Assembly: GCA_009692505.1 (NCBI GenBank)
Contig: SHZC01000016.1
Location: forward strand, 1 to 41,576
Direction: 5' to 3'
From: Myxococcales bacterium
GTDB lineage: Bacteria; Myxococcota_A; Bradymonadia; UBA7976; UBA1532
Length of the DNA: 41,576 nt
The notes under the pieces are model-generated. The model worked only from the letters and a program-made list of their open reading frames with translations. It was not told the DNA's origin and did not search any database. The translations under genes were made by a program, and so were the position numbers. The first letter of the stretch is position 1. Each line of letters starts with the position of its first letter. Positions 1 through 8,812 of the stretch are shown one piece after another.

Positions 1-74
1 CCGCCGCGCGCAAAGACCTCGGACCAGTTCGTGATGAGCTCCATGGCGGCGGCACGTTCGCAGAGCCCGACCAT
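1..74 (-). CDS. 5' end of an unidentified gene, cut by the window edge
   Basis: The minus strand is open from the left edge up to base 140, with an ATG at 74. This frame has about 85 percent G/C at third positions. The predicted peptide (ending MELITNWSEVFARG at the edge) has ordinary protein composition, unlike the Arg/Ser-rich plus-strand frames here. It would be transcribed divergently from ppsR. The open frame between 140 and 74 also looks protein-like (two Cys in CWNC) but has no standard start codon, so the real start may be elsewhere or the 5' end may be damaged. Too little is visible to name a function. Confidence 0.3.
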   Translation of the reverse strand, partial: MVGLCERAAAMELITNWSEVFARG

Positions 75-144
75 CGACGCAAGACGCTGTTGCCGGTCGA
101 AAGCGCGGGTGATACAGTTCCAGCACCTGCGCTCGAGGACCTAA

Positions 145-978
145 ATGTCTGAAAATAAAAAGAAAATCTTCATCTTGTCCGACTCGACCGGCGACACGGC
201 CGAGAAGGTCGTGCGGGCGGCGATGGCGCAGTTCGTCCCGGGTCTCGCCGAGGTCCGGATCTTCCCTCGGGTGCGAAGTGCTCCGGAGATTGAGGCGATC
301 ATCGAGGAGGCCGCGGAGCATGAGGCGCTGCTCCTGCACACGACGGTCACCCCCGAGCACCGTGAGCTGCTCGCTCGGCTCTGCGGCGATGCCAATGTCG
401 ACGTCGTCGACCTCATCGGCACGCTCATGGGCAAGCTCTCAAGCTTCTTGGGCGCCCCGCCGTGTGGCGTGCCCGGCAACGTCCATCGCCTGAACGACGA
501 CTACTTTCGTCGAATCGAGTCCGTCGAGTTCGCCGTGAAAAACGACGACGGCCAGCACCCACGCAACCTCCAGCGCGCCGATCTTGTGCTGGTGGGCATC
601 TCGCGCACGAGCAAGACCCCCCTCTCCACCTACCTCGCCCAGCGTGGTTATAAGTGCGCCAACGTGCCCATCGTCAAAGGCATCGAGCCGCCGAACGAGC
701 TGTTTCAGGTCGACCAGGAGAAGGTCTTCGCGCTGCAGATCGCCCCGGAGGCGCTGTTCCGAATCCGCCAGGCGCGGCTCCAGCAGTTGGGCATGCCCGC
801 GGACACGGCATACGGCGTTCGACAGCACATCGAGTCCGAGATTGCCTATGCGCGCCACCTCTACGACGCCAACCCCCAATGGCCGGTCCTGGACGTGACC
901 GACAAGGCCATCGAGGAGACGGCCTCCACGCTGCTCGCCATCAGGGCCCAGCGTGAGCAGCGCAAGCGGCAGGCCTAA
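145..978 (+). CDS. ppsR: PpsR-type bifunctional kinase/pyrophosphorylase (PEP synthase or PPDK regulator)
   Basis: Cytosolic regulator of the DUF299 family, 277 aa, the usual length. Family members phosphorylate a Thr on PEP synthase or pyruvate phosphate dikinase using ADP, inactivating it, and remove the phosphate with inorganic phosphate. They therefore switch carbon flow between pyruvate and PEP. The N-terminus FILSDSTGDTAE and the P-loop GISRTSKT (residues 151-158), followed by PLSTYLAQ, are hallmark motifs. The ATG at 145 follows TAA at 142 directly. The gene ends 7 bp from the convergent minus-strand gene. No PEP synthase or dikinase gene is in the window, so which enzyme it controls cannot be read here. 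Confidence 0.95.
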   Translation: MSENKKKIFILSDSTGDTAEKVVRAAMAQFVPGLAEVRIFPRVRSAPEIEAIIEEAAEHEALLLHTTVTPEHRELLARLCGDANVDVVDLIGTLMGKLSSFLGAPPCGVPGNVHRLNDDYFRRIESVEFAVKNDDGQHPRNLQRADLVLVGISRTSKTPLSTYLAQRGYKCANVPIVKGIEPPNELFQVDQEKVFALQIAPEALFRIRQARLQQLGMPADTAYGVRQHIESEIAYARHLYDANPQWPVLDVTDKAIEETASTLLAIRAQREQRKRQA

Positions 979-985
979 CGCCGGG

Positions 986-1606
986 CTAACCCTCCGTCAG
1001 GGGCATCTCCACATCGGCGGGGCGACCCGGCTCGACCGTTCGAACGAAGAGGCGCAACGGCGTGAGCCCCGTCGCCCGGGCGAAGCGGTCGATGCGATCA
1101 CTCAGGCGCTCTGCCTGGCCCTCCAGTGAAAAGAGGCGGTCAAGCAGGACGAGGTCGACCGCCCGAGAGGACCATCGGTTTCCGATTCGCGCGCGGAACC
1201 CGGGGAAAGGCAGGCGAGGATACGCGGCCGAGTCGAGCTGACGAACCAGGGTGAGCGTCCTCTCCGTCCGAGGATTCGTAGCGTCGGGCTCGTCGGGCCC
1301 GCCCATCGCCTCAAAAGCGCGAGAGAGCAACGAGCGGACCGCCGCGCGCCGGCTCCGTTCAACCTGCCCCGACGAGAGCCGCTCCGACAGCCGCTGGGCA
1401 TCGGCCATCATCCACTCGACCCATCGGGCCGGCGCGTCCAGCTCTCGTGAGATTTCGTCCAGGGGGAGTCCCAATTCAGTCCTGCTTGAGTACCACGGCG
1501 CTCGGTCAAACGTCTGGCCGCCGAGACCTACGGTCGCGATGCCGGTTTCACTTTGAAGGCGCGGCGCCCCTCGTCGAAGGTCAGAGAGGCACCGTGGGCC
1601 GTCCAC
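986..1606 (-). CDS. Unknown helical protein at the end of the metal-uptake operon
   Basis: Predicted soluble protein of up to 206 aa that I do not recognise. It is Arg-, Glu- and Leu-rich and mostly helical, with no signal peptide, membrane segment or clear motif. The ATG at 1606 would overlap the permease gene by 79 bp, and the first 30 or so residues look like an out-of-frame reading of it. A TTG at 1474, preceded by AGCAGG, gives a cleaner 162-aa protein beginning at LGLPLDEISREL. The 3' end is firm. It is the last gene of the minus-strand operon and converges on ppsR. It could be an accessory factor of the transporter, but only position supports that. Confidence 0.6.
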   Translation of the reverse strand: MDGPRCLSDLRRGAPRLQSETGIATVGLGGQTFDRAPWYSSRTELGLPLDEISRELDAPARWVEWMMADAQRLSERLSSGQVERSRRAAVRSLLSRAFEAMGGPDEPDATNPRTERTLTLVRQLDSAAYPRLPFPGFRARIGNRWSSRAVDLVLLDRLFSLEGQAERLSDRIDRFARATGLTPLRLFVRTVEPGRPADVEMPLTEG

Positions 1607-2988
1607 CAGCTGGCCGTCGTATCCACGCCGGCTTCCGGAGTGTCGGGCACGCCCGCTTCCAACGGGAGCACCAGGCGCAAGCGCCGCGTCGCGGCCTCAC
1701 GAACCTTCTTCGCGTCCCCTTCGCGCGAAAGCCGCAGCAGCGCGTCCACCCCCGAGTGGGCCCCCAACTCAGCCAGCGCCCCGGCGATGGCCAGAGGGGT
1801 CCAGTCGCCGTCACCGGGCAGCTTGAGGCTCTTTTCGAGCTCCGGAATGGCGACCGTCGCCCGCAGCGCCCCGAGCGCGCCCGCCGCGGCCTCGCGAACA
1901 CCGCCGTCGGGGTCGAAAAGGAGGCGGACCAGCTCCGAAATCGCCTCTCTTTGACCCTTCAAGCCGAGGGCCTCCGCCGCCTGCCGACGGGCGCCCGGTT
2001 GGGGGTCGCGGAGCGCCGCGAGCGGGTCGGCGGGTGCCGGTGAGGCGGGTTCATTTAGCCCCTCCGCAGCCTCGGGCGGTCGGTCTGCCAGCAGGTGCGA
2101 ACCGAGGAGAGCGGCGCTGAGGATCAGGGCGGCGGCCCCGGCAGCGAAACTGGCCACCCGCAGCCGCCGCTGGGCGTTCATGATGGCCTTCCCCATGCTG
2201 ATCGCTGCCAGAAAGACCCCGAACGTGCAGAGAATCGTCGGGCCGCTGGGCCGGTCGTACGAAAAGAGCAGACCCACCGCAGAGACCACCGCCCCGATGA
2301 GCCACCCCACAAGTAGGCGCGCCCGTAGCCCGTCGGCGAACAGGCTGGCTGCGACGGCCGGCGCGATCAGGAAACAGAAGACGAGCAAGACACCCGCGAT
2401 CGGCACGCTCGACGTGATGACGAAACCGAAGGAGAGATAGAAGAAGAAGTCCCAGAGTCGGACGTTGAGACCTTGGTCGCGCGCCGCCTCAGGGTCGAAA
2501 GAGATGAGCTGAAACTTCCGTCGGAAGACGTATTGAAAAGTGCCTACGACCGCGAACGCCGCGGCGGCGGGCAGGAGCTGTTTCGGAGTGACCCAGACGA
2601 TGCTGCCCTGGAGCAGACCCTTCATCTCGTCGGCGCCGTGTGGAGACAGATCAGCGAGCAGAATGCCGGCCGCGCTGGCGACGGCATAGACGAGGCCGAT
2701 GGTCGCTTCGTGGGGAACCTTCTCATCGCGCGAGCGGGTCACAGCAAAGACCGCCGCCCCCACCAGGGTGAAAGTCAGCGAGAGCAGGTAGGTCGCCCGG
2801 TCACCCGGTTCGTACCCCAGAAGCATCGCCGCTGCAGCCCCTAAGGCCGCGATCTGGGCCATCGCCAAGTCCACGAAGATGACCTTGCGGGCGAGCACGT
2901 GGACCCCGAGGTACCCCAGAATGCCCACGAGCAGCAGGCACGCGACGAGCGGCCACACCAAGACGGAGAGGTCGCCGAGCGGGATCAT
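1528..2988 (-). CDS. Metal (Zn/Mn) ABC transporter permease fused to HEAT repeats
   Basis: Inner-membrane permease of the ZnuB/MntB (ABC-3) family, 486 aa; ordinary members are about 270-300 aa. Residues 1 to about 300 form 8-9 hydrophobic helices (start MIPLGDLSVLVWPLVA, later LVFCFLIAPAVAASLFADG). Another hydrophobic helix, SFAAGAAALILSAALL, is followed by an Ala/Pro-rich linker. The last 170 residues hold HEAT-like helical pairs such as ARRQAAEALGLKGQREAISEL and REAAAGALGALRATVAIPELE. The ATG at 2988 overlaps the TGA of the upstream binding-protein gene by 4 bp (ATGA), which fixes the start. A longer open frame up to 3321 is a shadow of that upstream gene. No ATPase gene is present in the operon. 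The HEAT tail may recruit an ATPase or regulator; that is inference. Confidence 0.88.
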   Translation of the reverse strand: MIPLGDLSVLVWPLVACLLLVGILGYLGVHVLARKVIFVDLAMAQIAALGAAAAMLLGYEPGDRATYLLSLTFTLVGAAVFAVTRSRDEKVPHEATIGLVYAVASAAGILLADLSPHGADEMKGLLQGSIVWVTPKQLLPAAAAFAVVGTFQYVFRRKFQLISFDPEAARDQGLNVRLWDFFFYLSFGFVITSSVPIAGVLLVFCFLIAPAVAASLFADGLRARLLVGWLIGAVVSAVGLLFSYDRPSGPTILCTFGVFLAAISMGKAIMNAQRRLRVASFAAGAAALILSAALLGSHLLADRPPEAAEGLNEPASPAPADPLAALRDPQPGARRQAAEALGLKGQREAISELVRLLFDPDGGVREAAAGALGALRATVAIPELEKSLKLPGDGDWTPLAIAGALAELGAHSGVDALLRLSREGDAKKVREAATRRLRLVLPLEAGVPDTPEAGVDTTASWWTAHGASLTFDEGRRAFKVKPASRP

Positions 2989-4001
2989 CTCAGGGCGTCC
3001 GCGACGTGCAGGACGGCGGCGTCGATGATGGCAAGAGCGTCGTCCCCCTCCGTTTCGACCTTGACCACTTTGGCCCCGGACTTCTCGGCGATCAGTTTGA
3101 CGGCGCTGTCGTCGTAGAACGGCTGGGTCACGACCGCGCCGATCTTCCTCTGGCGCATCATCAAGACTACGTCGGCGACGTGACCGGCGCTCGGGGGGAT
3201 GCCCGGCTTGGGCTCGACGGTGGCCAAGAGCACGATGCCGAATCGGCGCCAGAAGTAGTTCATGTTCGTGTGGAACGCGACGACGGGTTTGGCCTGAAGG
3301 GGCTGCATCTTTTTCAGCCAACCACCGAGCTTGCCTCCGAGGCCGTTGTCGGTGAGAAAGACGTCGAGGCGCCCCGCTTCCGCCTCGCGCGCCAGCTTGG
3401 CACCTCCGACCTCATCGACGAGCTCCGCGCCGAAGAGGGCGATGTCGAGCCTCTTCTGATAGGCCTTCGCTTGTGCCGCGTACACCTCGGCGCCAGAGGG
3501 ATCGAGGCGCGTATAAGACTTGGCGAGCGCTTCTGCCACCGCGCGCAGGGCCAGCGGATCAAGCGTGTAATGCGGGTTGCCGAACGGGTGCACATCACCG
3601 AGCGATCGGTCGAGCTGACCCTTCGGCAGGTCAATCGGCGAGATGGCCGCCGAGGCGTCAAAGTAGCCTTCGCCGCCCGCTTGGATCTTGCCGTTTCGCG
3701 AGCCCTCGAGGAGCAGTGGAACCCAGCCGACCTCGAGCTCGAGACCGTTCAGGATGAACAGGTCCGCGTCTCTGACCTTGACGATGAACGAGGGTTTGGG
3801 ATCGACGAAGTGCGGGTCCTGACCGGGTCGAGAGAGGACCGCAACCGAGACGCGCTCGCCGCCAACGGCTCGGGCGATGGATCCGAGCGAGGGCAGCGTG
3901 GCCACGACGTTGAGCCGATCCGCGGCCACGGCACTTTCAGGGAGACACACGGAGAAGAGGCCGGCCAGAAGGGCCACACCGAGGAGAACAGACTCTTTCA
4001 T
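2985..4001 (-). CDS. znuA: ZnuA-like periplasmic metal-binding protein
   Basis: Cluster A-I solute-binding protein of 338 aa that captures zinc or manganese in the periplasm for the ABC permease encoded next. It has a signal peptide (residues 1 to about 27, ending ESAVAA). The usual four metal ligands are visible: His64 in QDPHF, His144 in GNPHYTLDP, His244 in VAFHTNMNYF and Asp297 or 298 in PFYDDSA. The His-rich loop of many zinc-specific ZnuA proteins is absent, so manganese cannot be excluded. The ATG at 4001 is preceded by GGAGAG at 5 nt spacing; an upstream extension in the same frame is shadow sequence of the barrel gene. It overlaps the permease gene by 4 bp. Confidence 0.9.
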   Translation of the reverse strand: MKESVLLGVALLAGLFSVCLPESAVAADRLNVVATLPSLGSIARAVGGERVSVAVLSRPGQDPHFVDPKPSFIVKVRDADLFILNGLELEVGWVPLLLEGSRNGKIQAGGEGYFDASAAISPIDLPKGQLDRSLGDVHPFGNPHYTLDPLALRAVAEALAKSYTRLDPSGAEVYAAQAKAYQKRLDIALFGAELVDEVGGAKLAREAEAGRLDVFLTDNGLGGKLGGWLKKMQPLQAKPVVAFHTNMNYFWRRFGIVLLATVEPKPGIPPSAGHVADVVLMMRQRKIGAVVTQPFYDDSAVKLIAEKSGAKVVKVETEGDDALAIIDAAVLHVADALR

Positions 4002-4036
4002 GGGATCTCTCCAGGCCACCGGGCTTCGCCGGGGCA

Positions 4037-5239
4037 TCAGAATTTGTGGGCGCCGTGTTTCCCGAGCAGGAACTCGCACTGCAACCAGACGGTGTGTTCG
4101 TTCGTCCCCGAGTCCGGCCCGGCGAGGGTGGAGACGAGGTCCAGATTGTATTGAAGCCGCAGCTTGCTGAACTCGCTGGGGTAATAGGTCAGCACGGACG
4201 AGGCACGCCGCCGGGCGGAGAGGACAGCGTCCGGGGCCGAATCGGCGCTGTCGCCGCCGGCCTCCTCCCATCGCGCGCCCGCTGTAAATCGGGTCTGGAA
4301 CCCCCAGACGACCTGGGCGTAATAGCCCCAATCCCAGAGCGCCGCGTCGGTGAACGAGGTCCCCCCTTCGTCCTGCCCGGCGGCTTGTGTATACCTGCGG
4401 CTCATCCACTCACCCTGCAGTTGCACGAACGGCCAGCCCTGCTCGTTGACGACCGGCTTCCAGCGCAGGTAGAGGTCGGCGCCGAAGATGTCGGTCGTCG
4501 CCCCCTCTCCCGTCGAGTTGGGGCCGTGGACCCATGAGGCGCCCAGCGTTGTCGAGGTTTCGTCCCCAAAGTCGACGTTTTGCGCGAGACGGGCCAGGTA
4601 CTGAAGGTCCTCGAGTCCCTGCACCGCGTTTGGCTCGACGTTGGCGTAGAACGGGGGCTCCTCTTCGTTGACGAAGCTGTAGGTGGTCCCCCCGTTGGCG
4701 TTGAAGACGCCGCCCGTGACCAGGAAATACCAGGGGGTCGGCGCGAGCCACGAGACCTCGGTGCCCAAGGAACGCAGGCCATCGGGCCCCAGAAAACGCG
4801 CGCCGACCAGGGTCTGGTCCACGAACTGCCAGGCATGTGGGTGCTGCGGGTTCTGCCGCCCGAAGGCCTCGAACATCTGGCCCGCTTTGACTTGAAGGCC
4901 GCTCGGGAGCGACGTCGTGGCCAGAAAGACCTCTTCCAACTCGATCGCGGTCTCGCCTGCGCGGTCGAGCTTGAGCACGAGGTGCGCCTCGCCGTTGAAG
5001 TACGGATCGACGGCGCCGGTGCCGGTGATCTCGAAGTTCTGCAGCGTGAAACCCCGCCGATTGGGATCGTGATCGCCCCGCTCGAGGGCCTCGATCAGCG
5101 GGTCGTCCGCCGTCGAGAGCCCAGCGGCCATCAGCGCGTCGAAGGAGAGGTCCAGGTAGGCCGCCCGCGCGGGCTCGGCGCTGGCCGACCGAATCAGAAA
5201 TGTAGCGGCCAGACCGCTGGTGGCGAGGAGTGATCGCAT
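4037..5239 (-). CDS. Outer-membrane beta-barrel protein of the metal-uptake operon
   Basis: Predicted outer-membrane protein of 400 aa with a signal peptide (MRSLLATSGLAATFLIRSASA). The rest alternates polar and aromatic residues as barrels do (for example WGYYAQVVWGFQTRFTAGARWEE). The last residue is Phe (HGAHKF), the classical signal for barrel assembly by BAM. The fold resembles phosphate-selective-porin-like or cyanobacterial-type barrels found with zinc importers; I see no TonB box or plug domain. The ATG at 5239 has GGAGG about 9 nt upstream. It lies 35 bp before the metal-binding protein gene, so it most likely lets metal or a metal complex cross the outer membrane. The substrate is inferred from context. 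Confidence 0.75.
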   Translation of the reverse strand: MRSLLATSGLAATFLIRSASAEPARAAYLDLSFDALMAAGLSTADDPLIEALERGDHDPNRRGFTLQNFEITGTGAVDPYFNGEAHLVLKLDRAGETAIELEEVFLATTSLPSGLQVKAGQMFEAFGRQNPQHPHAWQFVDQTLVGARFLGPDGLRSLGTEVSWLAPTPWYFLVTGGVFNANGGTTYSFVNEEEPPFYANVEPNAVQGLEDLQYLARLAQNVDFGDETSTTLGASWVHGPNSTGEGATTDIFGADLYLRWKPVVNEQGWPFVQLQGEWMSRRYTQAAGQDEGGTSFTDAALWDWGYYAQVVWGFQTRFTAGARWEEAGGDSADSAPDAVLSARRRASSVLTYYPSEFSKLRLQYNLDLVSTLAGPDSGTNEHTVWLQCEFLLGKHGAHKF

Positions 5240-5344
5240 AGAAATGACCTCCGAGTCGGTGCGGGCGTGACAAGACGCCGCACCGACGAAGCAGGGCTGA
5301 AAGTGACCGGGAGAACGGTGCGTGGCACCGCCCAATGGACGCGA

Positions 5345-5797
5345 TCAGGCCGGAGGCGACTGCTTCGGTGCGATCAGATACGTGGCGATGCCGGGTGTGC
5401 GGATACACTCGACGGGCGCCGCCGGCTGCGACACGACGACGGGTGGCCGGGGCGCGCGAAGCACGAAGACGTGCGGGCAAAAGGCGGCCTCGGCCCGCGT
5501 GACCGCGATGGAACAGTGATCGTGTTCGTCGGACTCGACAGGCCCGGCTGGGTCGTCGGTGAGGGCGTGATCGCCAAGAGGGTCGTGATCGGAGCCATGT
5601 TCGGGGCCGGCCGCGTGGCTGTCGACGTGGACCAACTCCCCGTGCTCGGCGCAGACGGCGTGTTTCCCAGCGGCCAGATGGAGCAACGCGCCCAGGTGGG
5701 ACGCCATGACGAGGAAAACGAGCGCGAGGACCCCAAACGCACGCCTATTGGGCGTCGGGCGCGGGGGCGTTGGGCCTCGGGCTCGGAGGATGGACAT
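5345..5797 (-). CDS. His-rich single-span membrane protein heading the metal operon
   Basis: A 150-aa protein with one hydrophobic segment (residues about 20-36, FGVLALVFLVMASHLGALLHLA) followed by an exported-looking region dense in His, Asp and Glu (HAVCAEHGELVHVDSH, EHGSDHDPLGDHA, DEHDHCS). Such clusters bind zinc or other transition metals. The architecture recalls DUF2946-like proteins found beside metal transporters, but the match is only general. The ATG at 5797 is chosen because an open frame running further up to 5884 has no convincing coding character. It is the first gene of the operon, 105 bp before the barrel gene, and may be a metal sponge or sensor at the membrane. Confidence 0.65.
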   Translation of the reverse strand: MSILRARGPTPPRPTPNRRAFGVLALVFLVMASHLGALLHLAAGKHAVCAEHGELVHVDSHAAGPEHGSDHDPLGDHALTDDPAGPVESDEHDHCSIAVTRAEAAFCPHVFVLRAPRPPVVVSQPAAPVECIRTPGIATYLIAPKQSPPA

Positions 5798-5930
5798 CAC
5801 GATGCGTTGAGTCTGCGGCCAAGGTGGCGGTGCTGTCGAGCGATTCCGCCACAGCCAAGCGGACCGTCGCTGCGTCCAGATCACGCGACATTGCCCACCC
5901 GTATTTTCTGGGTTCTAATGTCCACCGCCT
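5798..5930. promoter_or_regulatory. Divergent promoter region of the metal operon and the kinase-glycogen operon
   Basis: These 133 bp separate two divergent operons and must hold both promoters. Near the kinase gene a possible -35 TTGCCC and a TAATGT-like -10 are about 18-19 bp apart, immediately before the ATG at 5931. ACCC and GGGT flank the AT-rich centre of this stretch. I could not find a convincing Zur or MntR operator for the metal operon. Confidence 0.3.
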
Positions 5931-7541
5931 ATGGCTCAGCAGAAATATAGCATCGTCGAGAAGCTCGACTCCGGCGGCATGGCCGAAGTCTGGATTGGCA
6001 AGGCGACGAGCATGCGCGGCTTCGAAAAGGCCGTGGCCATCAAGCGCGTTCTGCCGAACCTGGCGAAGAACAAGAAGTTCATCGCCATGTTTCTGGACGA
6101 GGCGCGCCTCTCGCTCTTCCTCAATCACGCCAACGTCGTCCAGACCTTCGATATTGGGATGTCCGAGAACTCGTATTTCATCGTGATGGAGTACGTCGAC
6201 GGCTCGAACCTCAAGACGATCCTCGAGATCGCTCACAGCCGCGGCTTTCGCCTGCCTCAAGAGCAGGTCGCCTACGTCGGCATCGAGGTCTGCAAGGGCC
6301 TGTCGCACGCGCACAACCGACGTGATCCGAAGGGTCGCCCGCTCAACATCGTTCACCGCGACATCAGCCCACCCAACATCCTCATCAGCCGCGAGGGCGA
6401 GGTGAAGCTGGTGGACTTCGGGCTGGCAAAGGCGGCGAGCCAGATCTCCCAGACGGATCCGGGCGTCGTGAAGGGCAAGTTCAGCTACCTCAGCCCCGAG
6501 GCGGCCTTCGGCGAGCGCGTGAACGCGAGCACGGACCTCTTCGCCACCGGCATCTGTATGTGGGAGATGCTCGCGGGCCGCCGCCTCTTCGATGGCCGCA
6601 CCGATCTCGAGACCGTCGAGCTCGTCCGCAACTGCGAGATCCCGCCCCTGCGCGACTTCAATCCAGAGGTCCACCCCCAACTCGAGGCCGTCATCCGGCG
6701 GGTCTTGTCGAGGGACCAGAAGAAGCGCCACGAGAGCGCCGGAGAGCTGGCCAACGACCTCGCGCGTTTCCTCTTCGACAATCGCTTGCTCATCACGGCG
6801 TTCGACGTCGCCGTCCTCGTCAAGAAGGTCATCAGCGACCGGCAGCGGCGTGAGACCGACGTACCGGGTCGATCAACGACGAGCAAAGCCGAGGCGATCG
6901 AGAAGCTCATCCGAGACGAGATCGGCAAGTTCGCCTCGATCGAGGACCTTGAGCGTATGGCGTTCAAGTCCATCGCCGAGCAGGAGCCCCAAGCGTCCAG
7001 TCCGACGTTCAACGCCATCGACCCTCGGGACTGGGCTGATGAGTGGGGCGTCGACAAAGGCGACAACACCCGATTCGAGCCGAGGCCGCGAGGTCCGAAC
7101 GGGCAGGAGCTCGAGCCGGGCCTCTCGCTGGAGCAGTCGGGCGAAGGGCCCGAAGACTCCTCAGAAGAGACGAACTCGCCCCACCGACACGCGCTCGAGA
7201 TGGAGCCGGTTCGCGCCCCGACGCCGAGCCGGGCGCCGACGAGCGTTCCGCCGCCGTTGCCCGGATATTCGCCCGCAGTTGAGCGGCGCTCGTCCCCACC
7301 GCCCATGCCGCCGGCCGTCGCCCCAAAGGCCGCTCGCCGACCTCCCACAGGCAGCATGGGCGCGGTCGATGCCGACTCGGCTCACGCCCGCGACGAACGC
7401 CGCGCCTCTGCCGCGGCCGCCGCGCGTTTGTCCCAGCCACACACAGGCGACGCGACCGGCGGGCTCGTCAAGGGCATCGTCGCTGGCGTCGTCGTGGCCG
7501 TCGCGTTGAGCGGCGTAGCCTTCTACTTTCTTAAGGGCTGA
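5931..7541 (+). CDS. Membrane-anchored Ser/Thr protein kinase
   Basis: Eukaryotic-type protein kinase of 536 aa. The catalytic domain covers residues 7 to about 285: glycine loop SGGMAEVW, Lys39 (VAIKRV), catalytic loop HRDISPPN with Asp144, DFG at 162-164, and SPEA in place of APE. HRDxS instead of HRDxK is common in myxobacterial kinases and normally active. A Pro/Ser-rich linker (about 330-510) leads to a C-terminal membrane helix ([20 protein letters not shown]), so the kinase faces the cytoplasm as a tail-anchored protein. The stop is 7 bp before glgC, and the genes from here to 12437 are separated by 3-19 bp. This suggests it phosphorylates a protein of glycogen metabolism; the target is not visible. 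Confidence 0.93.
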   Translation: MAQQKYSIVEKLDSGGMAEVWIGKATSMRGFEKAVAIKRVLPNLAKNKKFIAMFLDEARLSLFLNHANVVQTFDIGMSENSYFIVMEYVDGSNLKTILEIAHSRGFRLPQEQVAYVGIEVCKGLSHAHNRRDPKGRPLNIVHRDISPPNILISREGEVKLVDFGLAKAASQISQTDPGVVKGKFSYLSPEAAFGERVNASTDLFATGICMWEMLAGRRLFDGRTDLETVELVRNCEIPPLRDFNPEVHPQLEAVIRRVLSRDQKKRHESAGELANDLARFLFDNRLLITAFDVAVLVKKVISDRQRRETDVPGRSTTSKAEAIEKLIRDEIGKFASIEDLERMAFKSIAEQEPQASSPTFNAIDPRDWADEWGVDKGDNTRFEPRPRGPNGQELEPGLSLEQSGEGPEDSSEETNSPHRHALEMEPVRAPTPSRAPTSVPPPLPGYSPAVERRSSPPPMPPAVAPKAARRPPTGSMGAVDADSAHARDERRASAAAAARLSQPHTGDATGGLVKGIVAGVVVAVALSGVAFYFLKG

Positions 7542-7548
7542 GAACACC

Positions 7549-8793
7549 ATGCGCGCAAAAGACGTCCGTCTGCTCGCCTTGATCCTCGCGGGCGGTGAAG
7601 GCACCCGCCTCCAGCCGCTGACGCGGGATCGAGCGAAGCCCGCCGTGCCGTTCGGTGGCCGATACCGGCTCATCGACTTCGTGCTGTCGAACTTCGTCAA
7701 CTCGGGTTACTTCCAGATCAAGGTGCTGACTCAATACAAGGCGTCGAGCCTGATTACGCACCTCGTCCGAGGCTGGCAGCTCGCGCCGATCCTCGGGCAG
7801 TTCGTCGAGCCCGTGCCCGCCCAGATGCGGGTAGGCCGCGACTGGTTTCGGGGCAGCGCCGACGCGGTCTTCCAGAACCTCAACCTCGTCAGCGACATGA
7901 AGCCGCAGGTCGTGGCCGTGTTCGGAGCCGACCACGTCTACAAGATGGACATCTCCCAGATGGTCCAGTTCCACCTCGATCGCGGCGCCGAGGCCACCAT
8001 CGCGGCGATCCCCGTGCCCATCGAGCAGGGCTCTGAGTTTGGCATCATCGAGTGCGATGCCGAGGGCCGCATCGTCCGCTTCGTCGAGAAGCCCAAGAAC
8101 CCGCCCCCCATGCCGGGTGACCCGACGATGTGCCTGGCGAGCATGGGCAACTACCTGTTCAACACCGACGTCCTCGTCGACGAGATTACGCGCGACGCCG
8201 GCATCGAGCAGAGCGTCCACGACTTCGGGAAGAACATCCTCACGTCGATGGTCGCCGGTCGAAGGATGTACGTCTACGACTTCGCCAAGAACACCCACCC
8301 GGGGGTCGAGGAGAAGGAGCGCGGCTATTGGCGCGACGTCGGCTCGCTCGATGCGTATTGGGAGGCCCACATGGACCTCGTCGCCGTGACGCCGACGTTC
8401 AACCTCTACAATCGAGAGTGGCCGATCCGGACGTATTACCAGCACCTGCCGGCGGCGAAGTTCGTCTTCGATGGCTTTCGGAGTGACCGCATCGGCATGG
8501 CGACCGACTCCCTGATCAGCCCCGGCTGCATCATCTCGGGCGGGCATGTCCATCGCAGCGTCCTCTGCCCCGCGGCGCGTATTCACAGCTATGCAAAGGT
8601 CGAAGAGAGCATCCTCGGCGAGGGCGTAGACATTGGCCGCCACGCTCAGGTCCGCCGGGCCATCCTCGACAAGTATGTCCGCGTCGAGCCCGGTGCCATG
8701 ATCGGCTTCGATCTGGAGCGCGACCGCGCGCGATTCACCGTGACCGAGGAGGGCATCGTCGCGGTCGCCAAAGGCACGCACGTCGTCGACTGA
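7549..8793 (+). CDS. glgC: Glucose-1-phosphate adenylyltransferase (ADP-glucose pyrophosphorylase)
   Basis: Makes ADP-glucose from glucose-1-phosphate and ATP, the committed step of bacterial glycogen synthesis. The 414 aa match the family. It begins with the nucleotidyltransferase signature [16 protein letters not shown] (about residues 10-25), then [20 protein letters not shown], and contains [10 protein letters not shown] and the sugar-binding FVEKPK segment. The C-terminal third has the left-handed-helix hexapeptide character ([20 protein letters not shown]). It sits between a Ser/Thr kinase gene and a GH57 gene in one operon. GlgC is the usual allosteric control point; a dedicated kinase just upstream hints at extra control by phosphorylation, which is inference. 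Confidence 0.97.
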   Translation: MRAKDVRLLALILAGGEGTRLQPLTRDRAKPAVPFGGRYRLIDFVLSNFVNSGYFQIKVLTQYKASSLITHLVRGWQLAPILGQFVEPVPAQMRVGRDWFRGSADAVFQNLNLVSDMKPQVVAVFGADHVYKMDISQMVQFHLDRGAEATIAAIPVPIEQGSEFGIIECDAEGRIVRFVEKPKNPPPMPGDPTMCLASMGNYLFNTDVLVDEITRDAGIEQSVHDFGKNILTSMVAGRRMYVYDFAKNTHPGVEEKERGYWRDVGSLDAYWEAHMDLVAVTPTFNLYNREWPIRTYYQHLPAAKFVFDGFRSDRIGMATDSLISPGCIISGGHVHRSVLCPAARIHSYAKVEESILGEGVDIGRHAQVRRAILDKYVRVEPGAMIGFDLERDRARFTVTEEGIVAVAKGTHVVD

Positions 8794-8812
8794 CGATCAC
8801 CTGGATTCGCCG

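Noticed and set aside
1-144. Plus-strand frame open to the TAA at 142
   Set aside because: Arg/Ser/Cys-rich composition is typical of a shadow; the minus-strand frame is more protein-like.
2989-3321. N-terminal extension of the permease frame, considered as a possible ATPase piece
   Set aside because: It is Arg-rich, has no Walker motifs and overlaps the metal-binding protein gene in another frame.
3006-4154. 382-aa plus-strand frame
   Set aside because: Shadow of the metal-binding protein gene; composition has no structural sense.
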